Of a DNA stretch of 64,000 bases, positions 7,720 to 15,383 are shown piece by piece (within the stretch, counting starts at the first letter, position 1; the number at the start of each line of letters is the position of its first letter). The notes under the pieces were generated by a model that saw nothing but the letters and a program-made list of their open reading frames with translations, did not search any database and was not told the DNA's origin. The position numbers and the translations under genes were made by a program. Location: the NCBI GenBank assembly GCA_001464615.1, contig LNFI01000032.1, positions 335,774 to 399,773 of the forward strand, in the 5' to 3' direction. The stretch is from Sphingomonadales bacterium Ga0077557 (GTDB taxonomy: Bacteria > Pseudomonadota > Alphaproteobacteria > Sphingomonadales > Sphingomonadaceae).

Positions 7720-7872
7720 ATGATTGCTCAGATCGAAGGAACGTCGAAGCGAGAGTGGCAAACGCCGCTCGTGATCGTCTCTGAAATCGAAACGGGCACC
7801 CTCGCAGGTACGTCGCTTTCCAATACGGAGAATTTTTTCGATCCCATTACCATGCTCGATGGCGGAAGCTGA
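7720..7872 (+). CDS. Lasso peptide precursor (A protein), 50 aa
   Basis: A 50-residue peptide gene with GGGGGA about 8 nt before ATG 7720. The leader (1-28) includes REWQTPLV; W13-x-x-P16 fits the YxxP-type motif bound by the RRE protein B1, with Trp in place of Tyr. The predicted core is Ala29-Ser50: AGTSLSNTE then NFFDPITMLDGGS. Thr27 is at -2, the usual position for B2 recognition, and Glu37 is core residue 9, allowing an Ala1-Glu9 macrolactam. Phe39/Phe40 could act as plug residues. The core ends in Ser50, the kind of C-terminal Ser phosphorylated in paeninodin, and a kinase gene is present nearby. It is convergent with the cyclase gene, 20 bp apart. A Gly30-Glu37 eight-residue ring is the alternative, but it lacks Thr at -2. 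Confidence 0.8.
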   Translation: MIAQIEGTSKREWQTPLVIVSEIETGTLAGTSLSNTENFFDPITMLDGGS

Positions 7873-7892
7873 CGCCCTGATGACTTGGTCGT

Positions 7893-9803
7893 CTAGTGAT
7901 TTTGTTGTTCAAACCACCTAATATATTTGGCAATCTGCAGCGCATAGATGCCGCGCGTCGGGCGCACTAACTGGCCGTTCTGCAATCGCTCCAGCGATAG
8001 GTCCTGCTTCAGGTCCGCCAACTCGACATAATCGCGCACCGTGCAATGATCGCCAAGGCCGTCCAGTGCCTCTGCGATCTCCCCGATCATATCGGACACG
8101 GTATCGCCGAAGCTGGGATCAAAATATTCTTGGCCCGGCGGCGCCGCGCACAGCGTCGCGGGCAGCACATCGCTCAACGCCAGCCGCGCAAGATGGCGCG
8201 CCCGTCCATCGCTGAAATGAAGATGCTCGGGGATCGCCAGGCCGAATTCAACAATCCGTTTGTCCAGCATCGGCCGAGTGAGCACCAGCCCAGCTGCCGC
8301 CATTTCGATCGCGAGATTGGGGCGAGCCCAGCATTGGATGATGTTTAGCAGCATCTTGTCCTTGGCCGGTTCATCTTGGCGTTCATCGGCCTTTAGCGGG
8401 TTGGGCTTTGTTAGCTTCCCCGTTCTGACCATTCTTTCTGTAAGTGCTGGCGCCGCATAGGCAAAGCGCCGCCATGGCGCAGGCTGATATCGCAAATGTC
8501 GCCACAGCGCGCGCACCGGGCGCGGGACGATTTGCCGCCGAACGCGGGCGAATTGTGTCCACACCGATTGCTGTCGATGCCGGGCAGCGCCAAAAACCCC
8601 CTTAAAGAAACGCATCAGGCGGCCCCGCGCCAGCAATGCAGCCAGTGCGCGATTGCGTCTTGGGTTGATTGTCTGGTCGCCGCCAAATCCGTCCATCGCC
8701 ACTCGGCAGCCCTGCGCCGCAAGGCGGCGGCTCAACCCCTGAAGGACGTGGCAGGAAGCAATTGGTGGACGATCATTGGCCAAGCACTGGCTTTCAAAAT
8801 CGTCAAATGGCGTCTCGGTCGTCCGCACGAACCAGTGATGGTCAAGATGCGGCATGGCATCCTGGCAAGCCTGTGCCTTTGGCCGTGCGTCAAAGCGATG
8901 GTCGCTACCCGGCGCGAGGGCGGAGCTGACGGTAACGAGTTTCATGCCTGCGGGCAGTGCGTCTCGGCTCAACCCAGCAATGGCGCTGCTGTCAAACCCG
9001 CCGCTTAACATCAGCCCGGGGGGCGTAATCGCGCGGCGGACGCGGCACGCCACAGCCTCGGCGAGCAGCCGCCGATAGGTTTGGACATAATATTCAGGGG
9101 TTCGGCCGAGATGCACCGGGTCGGGCGCAATTGACCAATATCGCCGGGGCGTCGCGCTGCCATCGGCAGCGATTGTCAGCGTCGTCCCGCCGGCAATGCC
9201 GCGGATACCGTCAAAAAATGTCTCCCCATTGCCGGGCGCCAGATCCATCCACAGCATCCGTGCGATCGTGCTGTCATCAAGTTTGCGGGGGACATCGGCC
9301 AGGCTCAGCAGCGCCTTGGGTTCGGTGGCAAAGGCAAAAAAACCGTCGCCCTGGTGATAATGGACATAACGCTGGCCCATATGATCGCGACCAAGCACCA
9401 GCTTGCGTGCGCGGACGTCCCAGAGTGCAAAGGCGAAATCGCCAAGCAGATGCGCGGCGCACGCCTCGCCCCATTGCCGGTACGCTCGCAGGATCAGCGC
9501 GCTATCGGGCAGGGTGGCCAGCGTATCCGGATCGATCGCCAGCTGATGGGCCAGCGAGTCGCGATTATCGATCCGCGCATCGGCGACCAGCACCAGGGCG
9601 GCGTCTCGGTCATAAAGGGGCTGCGCGTCCGCTGCGTCCTCGCGTGTTTCGCGCAGCAGCCCATGGCCAAGGCCAATCGACCCATCGATAAAGCATTCCC
9701 GGCCATCGCTGGTGCGGTGCGCCATGGTCGCGCCCATATGGTCTATATCATGTGGATCAACAGGCGCGCCGTTGAACCGCCAAATGCCATAGATTGCGCT
9801 CAT
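7893..9803 (-). CDS. Lasso peptide cyclase (C protein), asparagine-synthetase-like
   Basis: A 636-residue asparagine synthetase B homologue. The N-terminal glutaminase-like domain (1-200) lacks the nucleophilic Cys2 (the protein starts MSAIYG), so it should not hydrolyse glutamine; this is a hallmark of lasso cyclases. The synthetase domain keeps the PP-loop LSGGFDSSA (about residue 260), for ATP-dependent activation of the ring Glu/Asp side chain before attack by the core N-terminus. ATG 9803 overlaps the B1 stop by 4 bp (ATGA), so it is the last gene of the coupled five-gene operon. The 3' end faces the precursor gene. Ordinary asparagine synthetase is unlikely given the missing Cys and the neighbours. 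Confidence 0.9.
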   Translation of the reverse strand: MSAIYGIWRFNGAPVDPHDIDHMGATMAHRTSDGRECFIDGSIGLGHGLLRETREDAADAQPLYDRDAALVLVADARIDNRDSLAHQLAIDPDTLATLPDSALILRAYRQWGEACAAHLLGDFAFALWDVRARKLVLGRDHMGQRYVHYHQGDGFFAFATEPKALLSLADVPRKLDDSTIARMLWMDLAPGNGETFFDGIRGIAGGTTLTIAADGSATPRRYWSIAPDPVHLGRTPEYYVQTYRRLLAEAVACRVRRAITPPGLMLSGGFDSSAIAGLSRDALPAGMKLVTVSSALAPGSDHRFDARPKAQACQDAMPHLDHHWFVRTTETPFDDFESQCLANDRPPIASCHVLQGLSRRLAAQGCRVAMDGFGGDQTINPRRNRALAALLARGRLMRFFKGVFGAARHRQQSVWTQFARVRRQIVPRPVRALWRHLRYQPAPWRRFAYAAPALTERMVRTGKLTKPNPLKADERQDEPAKDKMLLNIIQCWARPNLAIEMAAAGLVLTRPMLDKRIVEFGLAIPEHLHFSDGRARHLARLALSDVLPATLCAAPPGQEYFDPSFGDTVSDMIGEIAEALDGLGDHCTVRDYVELADLKQDLSLERLQNGQLVRPTRGIYALQIAKYIRWFEQQNH

Positions 9804-10063
9804 TGTGGATCGATGGTGATGGCTTCTTGTTCTGCAAGTTTTTCGATGAATGTAGTAACTTCAGTGTCACAAACTTCTGCGGACACATTGAATTGCTCTA
9901 ACAGTTGCTCTTTGATTGCTTCCATTGTCATGGGCGTTTCAAGCATCTCCCAAATACAGGCGCCAACGCTATTTAGCCCAAGATAGCGGCCATTCGATAC
10001 ACTCATCATTACGATCTCATCGCCGACTTTGGCCGAAATCCAGTCTTGCTTTCGGTGAATCAT
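9800..10063 (-). CDS. PqqD-like RRE protein (lasso peptide B1)
   Basis: An 87-residue PqqD-fold protein. The beta strands (EIVMMSVSNGRYLGLN) and the following helices (GACIWEMLETPMTMEAIKEQL) are the usual RiPP-recognition-element layout. In lasso systems B1 binds the precursor leader and delivers it to the B2 peptidase. ATG 10063 overlaps the stop of the upstream sulfotransferase by 4 bp and its own stop overlaps the cyclase ATG by 4 bp, so it is locked between them. A longer reading back to 10141 is not needed. Partner B2 is at 3518-4015. Confidence 0.9.
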   Translation of the reverse strand: MIHRKQDWISAKVGDEIVMMSVSNGRYLGLNSVGACIWEMLETPMTMEAIKEQLLEQFNVSAEVCDTEVTTFIEKLAEQEAITIDPQ

Positions 10064-10974
10064 TGGCCGTTCAATCCCCGTGAATCTGCCACTGTTGTCG
10101 GTCTGTTTAGCATATACGTGAATCTTTGCATCATCGGCCAATGATCTTGTTCGATTTTGGCGATTTGTGCGGTGCTCAGCTCGTCACGCCAGCCGCCGGC
10201 AATGCCTTTTCTGAAAAAGCGTCGGGCGCGCTGGCTGCTTTCGGCAAAGCCATGTTCGGCCTCTTGGTGCTGCAGCTTGTCGATGGCGGCGGCATCAATC
10301 GCCCGATCAATCGCGGCCGAGCTCGCCTGCCATCCGACAAAGCCAAGCGCGGCGGCGACCGTCTCATGGGGGGCTGCCGTCAGGTCTTCGTAGCGGATCA
10401 CATGAACTGGAATGTCGATTTGATCGATCCAGCTCGCGGCAAAACCGCTCCAGCCAAAGGTTCGGTGCCGCAGCTGCCGCCATTGCGTCGATGGCGTCCC
10501 GAAAAAACAATGATCGGCCTGACCCATCGTGGCGATCGCGTGATCCAGTGACACATGGAAATGATGGGCAAATGAACAGGCCACATCGCGGGGATCGCGG
10601 ACGAACAGCAGCGCGCCGGCGGCCGCGTGCGCGCCACCCATGATTGGCTCCCCGCGACTATTCCGCGCATAGCCATCATGCGTTTTCACGAAACGGACGG
10701 GCATGTGTTGCTGATCGTCGCGCTCTGTCGCCCGTTCGGCGAGGTGGGCATAAAGCGCGGGGCGGAGTAGATCGACGGCGTCGTGCCCCAGCAGCGCGCT
10801 GCTGATCAGCAGATGATCATCAAACGATCGCCTGGCGCTGGCGATGCCATCCGTGCTGTCAATCGCGTTGATGTCGATCGGCGTTTCGCCACCATGCGCC
10901 AGATTGGCGAGGAGGATCCGAAACCAGGTGTTTCCGGATTTGGGATAGGACGCCAGCCAAAAGGTGCGTTTCAT
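10060..10974 (-). CDS. Sulfotransferase domain protein 1 in the lasso operon
   Basis: A 304-residue PAPS-dependent sulfotransferase-fold protein. The 5'-phosphosulfate loop is SYPKSGNTWFRILLANL (about residues 8-24), the 3'-phosphate-binding motif is FVRDPRDVACSFAHH, and the C-terminal RKGIAGGWRDELS matches the conserved RKGxxGxW of cytosolic sulfotransferases. All three motifs look intact, so it is probably active. ATG 10974 overlaps the kinase stop by 4 bp. In this operon the probable acceptor is the lasso peptide or its precursor. The core has no Tyr, so Ser/Thr hydroxyls, or an added hydroxyl, would be the target. Small-molecule sulfation cannot be excluded. Confidence 0.87.
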   Translation of the reverse strand: MKRTFWLASYPKSGNTWFRILLANLAHGGETPIDINAIDSTDGIASARRSFDDHLLISSALLGHDAVDLLRPALYAHLAERATERDDQQHMPVRFVKTHDGYARNSRGEPIMGGAHAAAGALLFVRDPRDVACSFAHHFHVSLDHAIATMGQADHCFFGTPSTQWRQLRHRTFGWSGFAASWIDQIDIPVHVIRYEDLTAAPHETVAAALGFVGWQASSAAIDRAIDAAAIDKLQHQEAEHGFAESSQRARRFFRKGIAGGWRDELSTAQIAKIEQDHWPMMQRFTYMLNRPTTVADSRGLNGQ

Positions 10975-11930
10975 GGCGGCCCCGCCAGAGCGATGTCGCG
11001 CCAATGCGCTTCAAGCCAATCGATAACCTTTGGCAGGGCATCGAACCGGCGCGGGCGTGTAAGTGTATACACATGGCGGCCAGCCTGAGCGATCGCGGCA
11101 CTGGCACGAAAATAGGCGACCTGCTGATCAAGCGCGATCGCCAATGCCGGGCGATAGGCCTCAGCAAGCAGATATTTTGCGGTATCGGGCAGGCTAAGCT
11201 GCGTAATCCCGGCACGATGCGGTGGTCGGTCCTCCGCCAGTATGTATAATGCCCCAAAGGGCAGCGGCGGCCGGGGGGCGTGCGGCGCTGTCAGGTGAAA
11301 TTTTTCGATTGATGGTCGCAGCGCTGCACCTTGTTGTGCGCCCAGCGCGAGCATGTCGATTGTGTCGGCCCATAGCCTGGGTGCCGCACCATCGCTGGCG
11401 ATCCAGGGCCGCCCAGCCGGATCAACGGACAGCGCGCAGTGGTCATCGGCAAATTGGCAATAGCCGCGCTTGCCCAGTGCTGCCGTGAGCGTTGATTTGC
11501 CCGCCCCTGACGCGCCGGTAAACAAGATCGCGCGACCGCCCAACGCGATCGCGCTGGCGTGGAGCACCACCATGCCGCGTTGGTGCAACAGCATGCCCAG
11601 GACGCCACCCCCCGCAAAAGCGGCGATGTCGGCCGGTGTGGCGGTGGGATCTGGGGCATAATGAATCGTCGTGCCAGTGCTGATCAGGAACCGGGCGACG
11701 GTGGGGATTTCCAGTACAATTTGCTGGTCATTATACTGCCAGGTCGGGCCGCCCCCATGGGCGCCGTCGATCCGGTCGGGCACCGGGCCCTGCGCAATGA
11801 CCAGGTCTGGCACCGCACCGGGCGGCGCGGGCGTGTGCCCCGGCAGCAGCAGGTCGCTCGCCACGACCAGCCCGGCGCTGAGATAGAAGTGCTGCGCCAA
11901 GCCGTTCGATAGGGTGGGCTTAGCGGGCAT
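10971..11930 (-). CDS. HPr-kinase-like peptide kinase in the lasso operon
   Basis: A 319-residue protein whose C-terminal half is an HPr kinase/phosphorylase-type P-loop domain: LHASAIAL, Walker A FTGASGAGKSTL (139-147 core) and ADDHCALS (about 161-168). The N-terminal half lacks the DRTase-like domain of true HprK, matching the short HPr-kinase relatives encoded in lasso clusters that phosphorylate the C-terminal Ser of the precursor (paeninodin-type kinases). The start is set at ATG 11930, overlapping the upstream gene by 11 bp; any longer reading would run through that gene out of frame. The local precursor ends in Ser50, a consistent substrate. Regulation of carbon metabolism is unlikely as no HPr gene is near. 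Confidence 0.85.
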   Translation of the reverse strand: MPAKPTLSNGLAQHFYLSAGLVVASDLLLPGHTPAPPGAVPDLVIAQGPVPDRIDGAHGGGPTWQYNDQQIVLEIPTVARFLISTGTTIHYAPDPTATPADIAAFAGGGVLGMLLHQRGMVVLHASAIALGGRAILFTGASGAGKSTLTAALGKRGYCQFADDHCALSVDPAGRPWIASDGAAPRLWADTIDMLALGAQQGAALRPSIEKFHLTAPHAPRPPLPFGALYILAEDRPPHRAGITQLSLPDTAKYLLAEAYRPALAIALDQQVAYFRASAAIAQAGRHVYTLTRPRRFDALPKVIDWLEAHWRDIALAGPP

Positions 11931-13173
11931 CGCCGTCCCGCAGGGCGGCGTGTCGCTGTTCTTCAAGCGCGCGATAGGCGTCAGCGACCAGTGCAGCGGC
12001 GGCGATGATCGATGGGCTCGCGCTGTGGCGCTTCTCGGCGGTATCAGGGGTGAAACGCTCATGGGGCGCCTTGGCGTTGCGCGTCGATGCCGCAGTGATG
12101 GCCGCCTGGCTGGCGGGATCGGGCAGGATGCCGAAATGCGGCAGGATGCGGCGCACCACCGCATCGGGCAGTTCGCTGTAGTTGACCAGCATCCCCCCGG
12201 CCATGGCCGGCTGATCAAGAACCGCCTGGCAGATGGTGGCAAGCACCCGCGCGGCATATTCATCAAGCGACAGCGTGTCTGAATCGGGGATGTCGAATAT
12301 GGTATCGGGCAGCATCCCAGGCACCGCCTGCATCCCGCGCATCCGGTTATGCGAGACAAGAATGTCGATCGGCTCGCGGTAGAGGAAAATCCACGGGGTA
12401 TCCGGAAAGGCAAGGCGCAGCAGCGGCAGCGCCCGGCTGTGCCAGCTATCGAGCTTGATCACGAATGGGCCCGTTGCGCCGTCGCGATCGGGTCGGCCAA
12501 GCGCGCTAGCCATGGCCCGCACCAGCGCGACCGCAGAGTTCATCGGCAAATCGGGATTGGCCTGAATCAGCTGGATAACGCCATCGAGCGGTGGCGGCTC
12601 CGACACGATGGTCGCCCCTGGAATCGCCGCCAGCATCTGGGTCACCAATGTCGATCCGCAGCGCGACAGATGGAAGATCAGCCCATTCGGCACGGCCATC
12701 TGCGCCGGGGCGGTTTCGGTCAGCGTCGTCAGGGAGGTGCGGACGCGCATCAGCCGGTTCAACGGTCGCTGTCGGGCCTTCCGCAGGGCATCTTCATAAA
12801 AGGGCTGGGTCAGCGCTTGTCCGGCGAAATGTGCCCAGTCGACTGCCCAGTCGCCCTGCGCGGGGACGAGCCCAATCGGTCGCCAGCCGGGGCCGGGCCA
12901 AGCCGAAGCATTGGCTAAGTGCTGATCGAACCGGTCGAGCCCAAGCGGATCAGGCTGGAGGGTATTGGCGATCATCGTCGCGGGCAAGGCAATATCAAGA
13001 TGCAGCGCTTCGGCCTGGTTGGCAGCGATAAACTGATCAGGATCCTCAATCATCACCAATCGATGCTGCAACGCTGGATCGGCGAGGATGGCTTGCCGCC
13101 ACTGTTGGAGGCGGGCGCTGAGATCATCCTGATTGGCGCTATCAATCGTGCGTGATAATGGCATATCAAACAT
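11920..13173 (-). CDS. Sulfotransferase-like protein 2 with long N-terminal extension
   Basis: A 417-residue protein. The first ~165 residues form a helical domain I cannot name. The rest looks like a sulfotransferase/P-loop fold: LIFHLSRCGSTLVTQML is the phosphate-binding loop and WIFLYREPIDILVSHNRM corresponds to the 3'-phosphate motif. ATG 13173 has AAGG upstream; a TTG at 13203 is the only longer choice. It is first in the coupled operon, overlapping the kinase start by 11 bp. Related proteins are known from other sphingomonad genomes as sulfotransferase family proteins (from memory). It may sulfate the peptide at a different step from the second enzyme or use another donor. Confidence 0.72.
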   Translation of the reverse strand: MFDMPLSRTIDSANQDDLSARLQQWRQAILADPALQHRLVMIEDPDQFIAANQAEALHLDIALPATMIANTLQPDPLGLDRFDQHLANASAWPGPGWRPIGLVPAQGDWAVDWAHFAGQALTQPFYEDALRKARQRPLNRLMRVRTSLTTLTETAPAQMAVPNGLIFHLSRCGSTLVTQMLAAIPGATIVSEPPPLDGVIQLIQANPDLPMNSAVALVRAMASALGRPDRDGATGPFVIKLDSWHSRALPLLRLAFPDTPWIFLYREPIDILVSHNRMRGMQAVPGMLPDTIFDIPDSDTLSLDEYAARVLATICQAVLDQPAMAGGMLVNYSELPDAVVRRILPHFGILPDPASQAAITAASTRNAKAPHERFTPDTAEKRHSASPSIIAAAALVADAYRALEEQRHAALRDGDAR

Positions 13174-13235
13174 TATTGACCTTAATTGATCGACGTAAAT
13201 CAAGCTTTGCGCACTTTTACTTCAGGGGTGTTATC

Positions 13236-13847
13236 GTGATCCCGCTATCGCAACAATCGTCATTCTTGCTGCCGGATCGATTGTTGCTCCCGTTGGCGTT
13301 TGATCACGCACAACTCCAGGCCGATCTCACCGTGACTGATGATTTTGGATGGATCGATCATCTGGTCGCGCAGAATTATCAGGGCATCTGGACGGTCTTG
13401 CCGCTCAGACATCGCGCCGGGGCGACGCATCCCGTGATGCAGATCTTTGCTGATCCGACGGCAACCGTTTTTGAAGATACGCCGCTCCTGGCGCGAATGC
13501 CTTATGTCCGGTCCGTGCTGGCCGCGTTCGATTGTCCACTGCAATGCGTAAGGCTGATGCGGCTGGCGCCGGGATCGATCATCAAGGAACACTGCGATCA
13601 TGATCTTGCGGCTGAATGGGGTTCAGCGCGGATCCATGTGCCGATCACCACCAACGATCAGGTCGAATTCCTGGTCAATCGGGTGCCGGTGGTGATGGCA
13701 CCGGGCAGTGCCTGGTATCTCCGCCTGGCCGATCCGCACAGCGTGGCCAATCGCGGCACCAGCGACCGCATCCATCTCGTGATTGATTGCACCGTCAATG
13801 CTTGGCTGATGGCACTGCTCGAACAGGCGGCAGGGCAGGGCGCCTAG
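13236..13847 (+). CDS. Aspartyl/asparaginyl beta-hydroxylase family protein
   Basis: A 203-residue Fe(II)/2-oxoglutarate dioxygenase of the AspH family. The core LMRLAPGSIIKEHCDHDL, RIHVPITTND, GSAWYLRLADPHSVAN and DRIHLVID carries the metal His residues and the 2OG-binding Arg. I prefer GTG 13236, with AGGGG 7 nt upstream; an ATG at 13158 or GTG at 13152 would overlap the divergent sulfotransferase gene. Position beside the lasso operon suggests beta-hydroxylation of Asp or Asn in the core (Asn35, Asn38, Asp41 or Asp47), which could also create a hydroxyl for sulfation. That role is inference. Members also act on free or protein-bound Asp/Asn elsewhere. Confidence 0.85.
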   Translation: MIPLSQQSSFLLPDRLLLPLAFDHAQLQADLTVTDDFGWIDHLVAQNYQGIWTVLPLRHRAGATHPVMQIFADPTATVFEDTPLLARMPYVRSVLAAFDCPLQCVRLMRLAPGSIIKEHCDHDLAAEWGSARIHVPITTNDQVEFLVNRVPVVMAPGSAWYLRLADPHSVANRGTSDRIHLVIDCTVNAWLMALLEQAAGQGA

Positions 13848-13965
13848 GCCACGCCGCCCGCCGATAGGGCAGCAAGGCTTGCAAGGCGAAGCGCGTCTGT
13901 AGAATAGCCAATAATAACAGCGGATATCGATCAATCCGCCGCCATTTTTTTGCGGAAGCGGCGTT

Positions 13966-14757
13966 TTACCGAAAGGGACGCTCGATCAGCCAGCGCAGCC
14001 CAGTGACGTTGCGCGTCTGGGTTTCGGCCAAGCCGATCGCGAAGGGGCCTGCAAAGGCTGGTTCGGGGCAATAGCTGCCCAGCAGCCGATCCCAGATGCT
14101 CAGCATATTGCCGTAATTGGCATCATGCTCGCCGCGCACGATGCTGTGATGGCGGACATGCATGGTTGGGGTGACAAGGATCGGCAGGATGAGCCGCTCC
14201 GCGCGCGGCGGCAGCGCGATATTGGCGTGGTTGAAGATCGCCATCGTCGACAACAACGTCTCGTGGATCACCACCGCGATCAGCGGCGCACCCAGCAGCG
14301 CGGCGGCGCCTGCCTTGTAAAATGTCGACAGCAGGATTTCGCCGGGGTGGAAACGCAGCGCCGTCGTGACGTCCAGATCATGGTCATGATGGTGGACCGC
14401 GTGGAAGCGCCAGAGCAGCGGCCAGCGATGCATCGCGCGGTGTTGCCCATAAATGGCAAGGTCAAGCAGTAGAATCGCCAATGGAATCGCGATCAGGGAC
14501 GGCAGGCTGAGCCAGTGGAGCAGCCCGAACTGCGCGCCTTCTGCCCAGCGCGCTGCGCCGGCCGCCGCGAGGATCGGCACCAGCCGCAAGATGATCGTCG
14601 GGATGATCAGGCTCAGTCCGCCCAGCGTTGCGTGGCTCAACCAGCGCGACTGCATCGCCGTGCGCCAGCGCCGCGCCGGGTAGCGGCGTTCGAGCAGCGC
14701 GAAACCTGCAAAGACCAGCACGAAAATGGCGAAACGAATCAGGCCGATCTGGCTCAT
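13966..14757 (-). CDS. Sterol desaturase/fatty acid hydroxylase family protein
   Basis: A 263-residue membrane di-iron oxygenase. Four hydrophobic segments surround the His clusters HRAMH, HAVHHHDHD and HVRHH, the eight-His di-iron signature of the family. ATG 14757 overlaps the stop of the upstream CDP-alcohol transferase by 4 bp, so the two are translationally coupled and probably act on the same lipid pathway. A longer in-frame reading to 15105 is a shadow of that upstream gene. The substrate (sterol-like, hopanoid, carotenoid or fatty acyl) cannot be told from sequence alone. Confidence 0.87.
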   Translation of the reverse strand: MSQIGLIRFAIFVLVFAGFALLERRYPARRWRTAMQSRWLSHATLGGLSLIIPTIILRLVPILAAAGAARWAEGAQFGLLHWLSLPSLIAIPLAILLLDLAIYGQHRAMHRWPLLWRFHAVHHHDHDLDVTTALRFHPGEILLSTFYKAGAAALLGAPLIAVVIHETLLSTMAIFNHANIALPPRAERLILPILVTPTMHVRHHSIVRGEHDANYGNMLSIWDRLLGSYCPEPAFAGPFAIGLAETQTRNVTGLRWLIERPFR

Positions 14758-15365
14758 TCCGCATCGCTCAGCATGCGGGCGGCAATCGCCACCCGGCCCA
14801 CCACCGTCGCCGCGCAGACCAGCGCATAGCCATACGCCAGAACCGGAAACCAGGCAGGGACCAGCGCTGATAGCGCCAGCACGGCAATCGTCTCCGCGCC
14901 CTCCGCCAGCCCGCCGAGATAAAAGAAGCTCTTCTTGCCCTGCGCGTTCGTCTCCAGCCCACGTTTGGCGGCGAGTGTTGCGAAACCCAGGAAACTCGTC
15001 GCCGCCATCAGGAAACCGCCGAGCAGGCAGGCGGCGGGCAGCGCCCAATCGGCCTGCGCAAAGCCAAAGCCAAGTGGCACGGCGGTGTAAAAGGCATAGT
15101 CGCACACGACGTCGAGATACCCGCCCAGATCGGTGCTGCGCGTCTGGCGCGCAACCGGGCCATCAAGCCCGTCGCTGATCCGGCTGACCACAATCAGCCC
15201 GAAGCCCAGCCCGAACTGGCCAAAGGCGATCGCAACCCCCGCCGCAATCCCGGCGACCGCGCCCATGATGCTCAGCGCATTGGGCGTCACCCCGGCCCGC
15301 GCCAACAGCGCGGCCACGCGGTTGAGCGGCGGATCGATCAGCGGGCGGAGGCGGGCGTCGAACAT
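14754..15365 (-). CDS. CDP-alcohol phosphatidyltransferase family protein
   Basis: A 203-residue multi-helix membrane enzyme. The catalytic CDP-alcohol motif is present at about residues 66-90: SDGLDGPVARQTRSTDLGG then YLDVVCD, with the DGxxAR and paired downstream Asp residues, although the spacing between AR and the second Gly/Asp part is one residue shorter than the textbook motif. It transfers a phosphoalcohol from or to a CDP-activated lipid headgroup. It is the first gene of a two-gene operon with the sterol-desaturase-like enzyme. The alcohol substrate is unknown. Confidence 0.87.
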   Translation of the reverse strand: MFDARLRPLIDPPLNRVAALLARAGVTPNALSIMGAVAGIAAGVAIAFGQFGLGFGLIVVSRISDGLDGPVARQTRSTDLGGYLDVVCDYAFYTAVPLGFGFAQADWALPAACLLGGFLMAATSFLGFATLAAKRGLETNAQGKKSFFYLGGLAEGAETIAVLALSALVPAWFPVLAYGYALVCAATVVGRVAIAARMLSDAE

Positions 15366-15383
15366 TGTGTCGCTATAGCGCGC

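Noticed and set aside
7720..7872. Alternative lasso core starting at Gly30 with an 8-residue ring to Glu37
   Set aside because: Would put Leu at -2 instead of the near-universal Thr; the Ala29/Glu37 nine-residue ring keeps Thr27 at -2.
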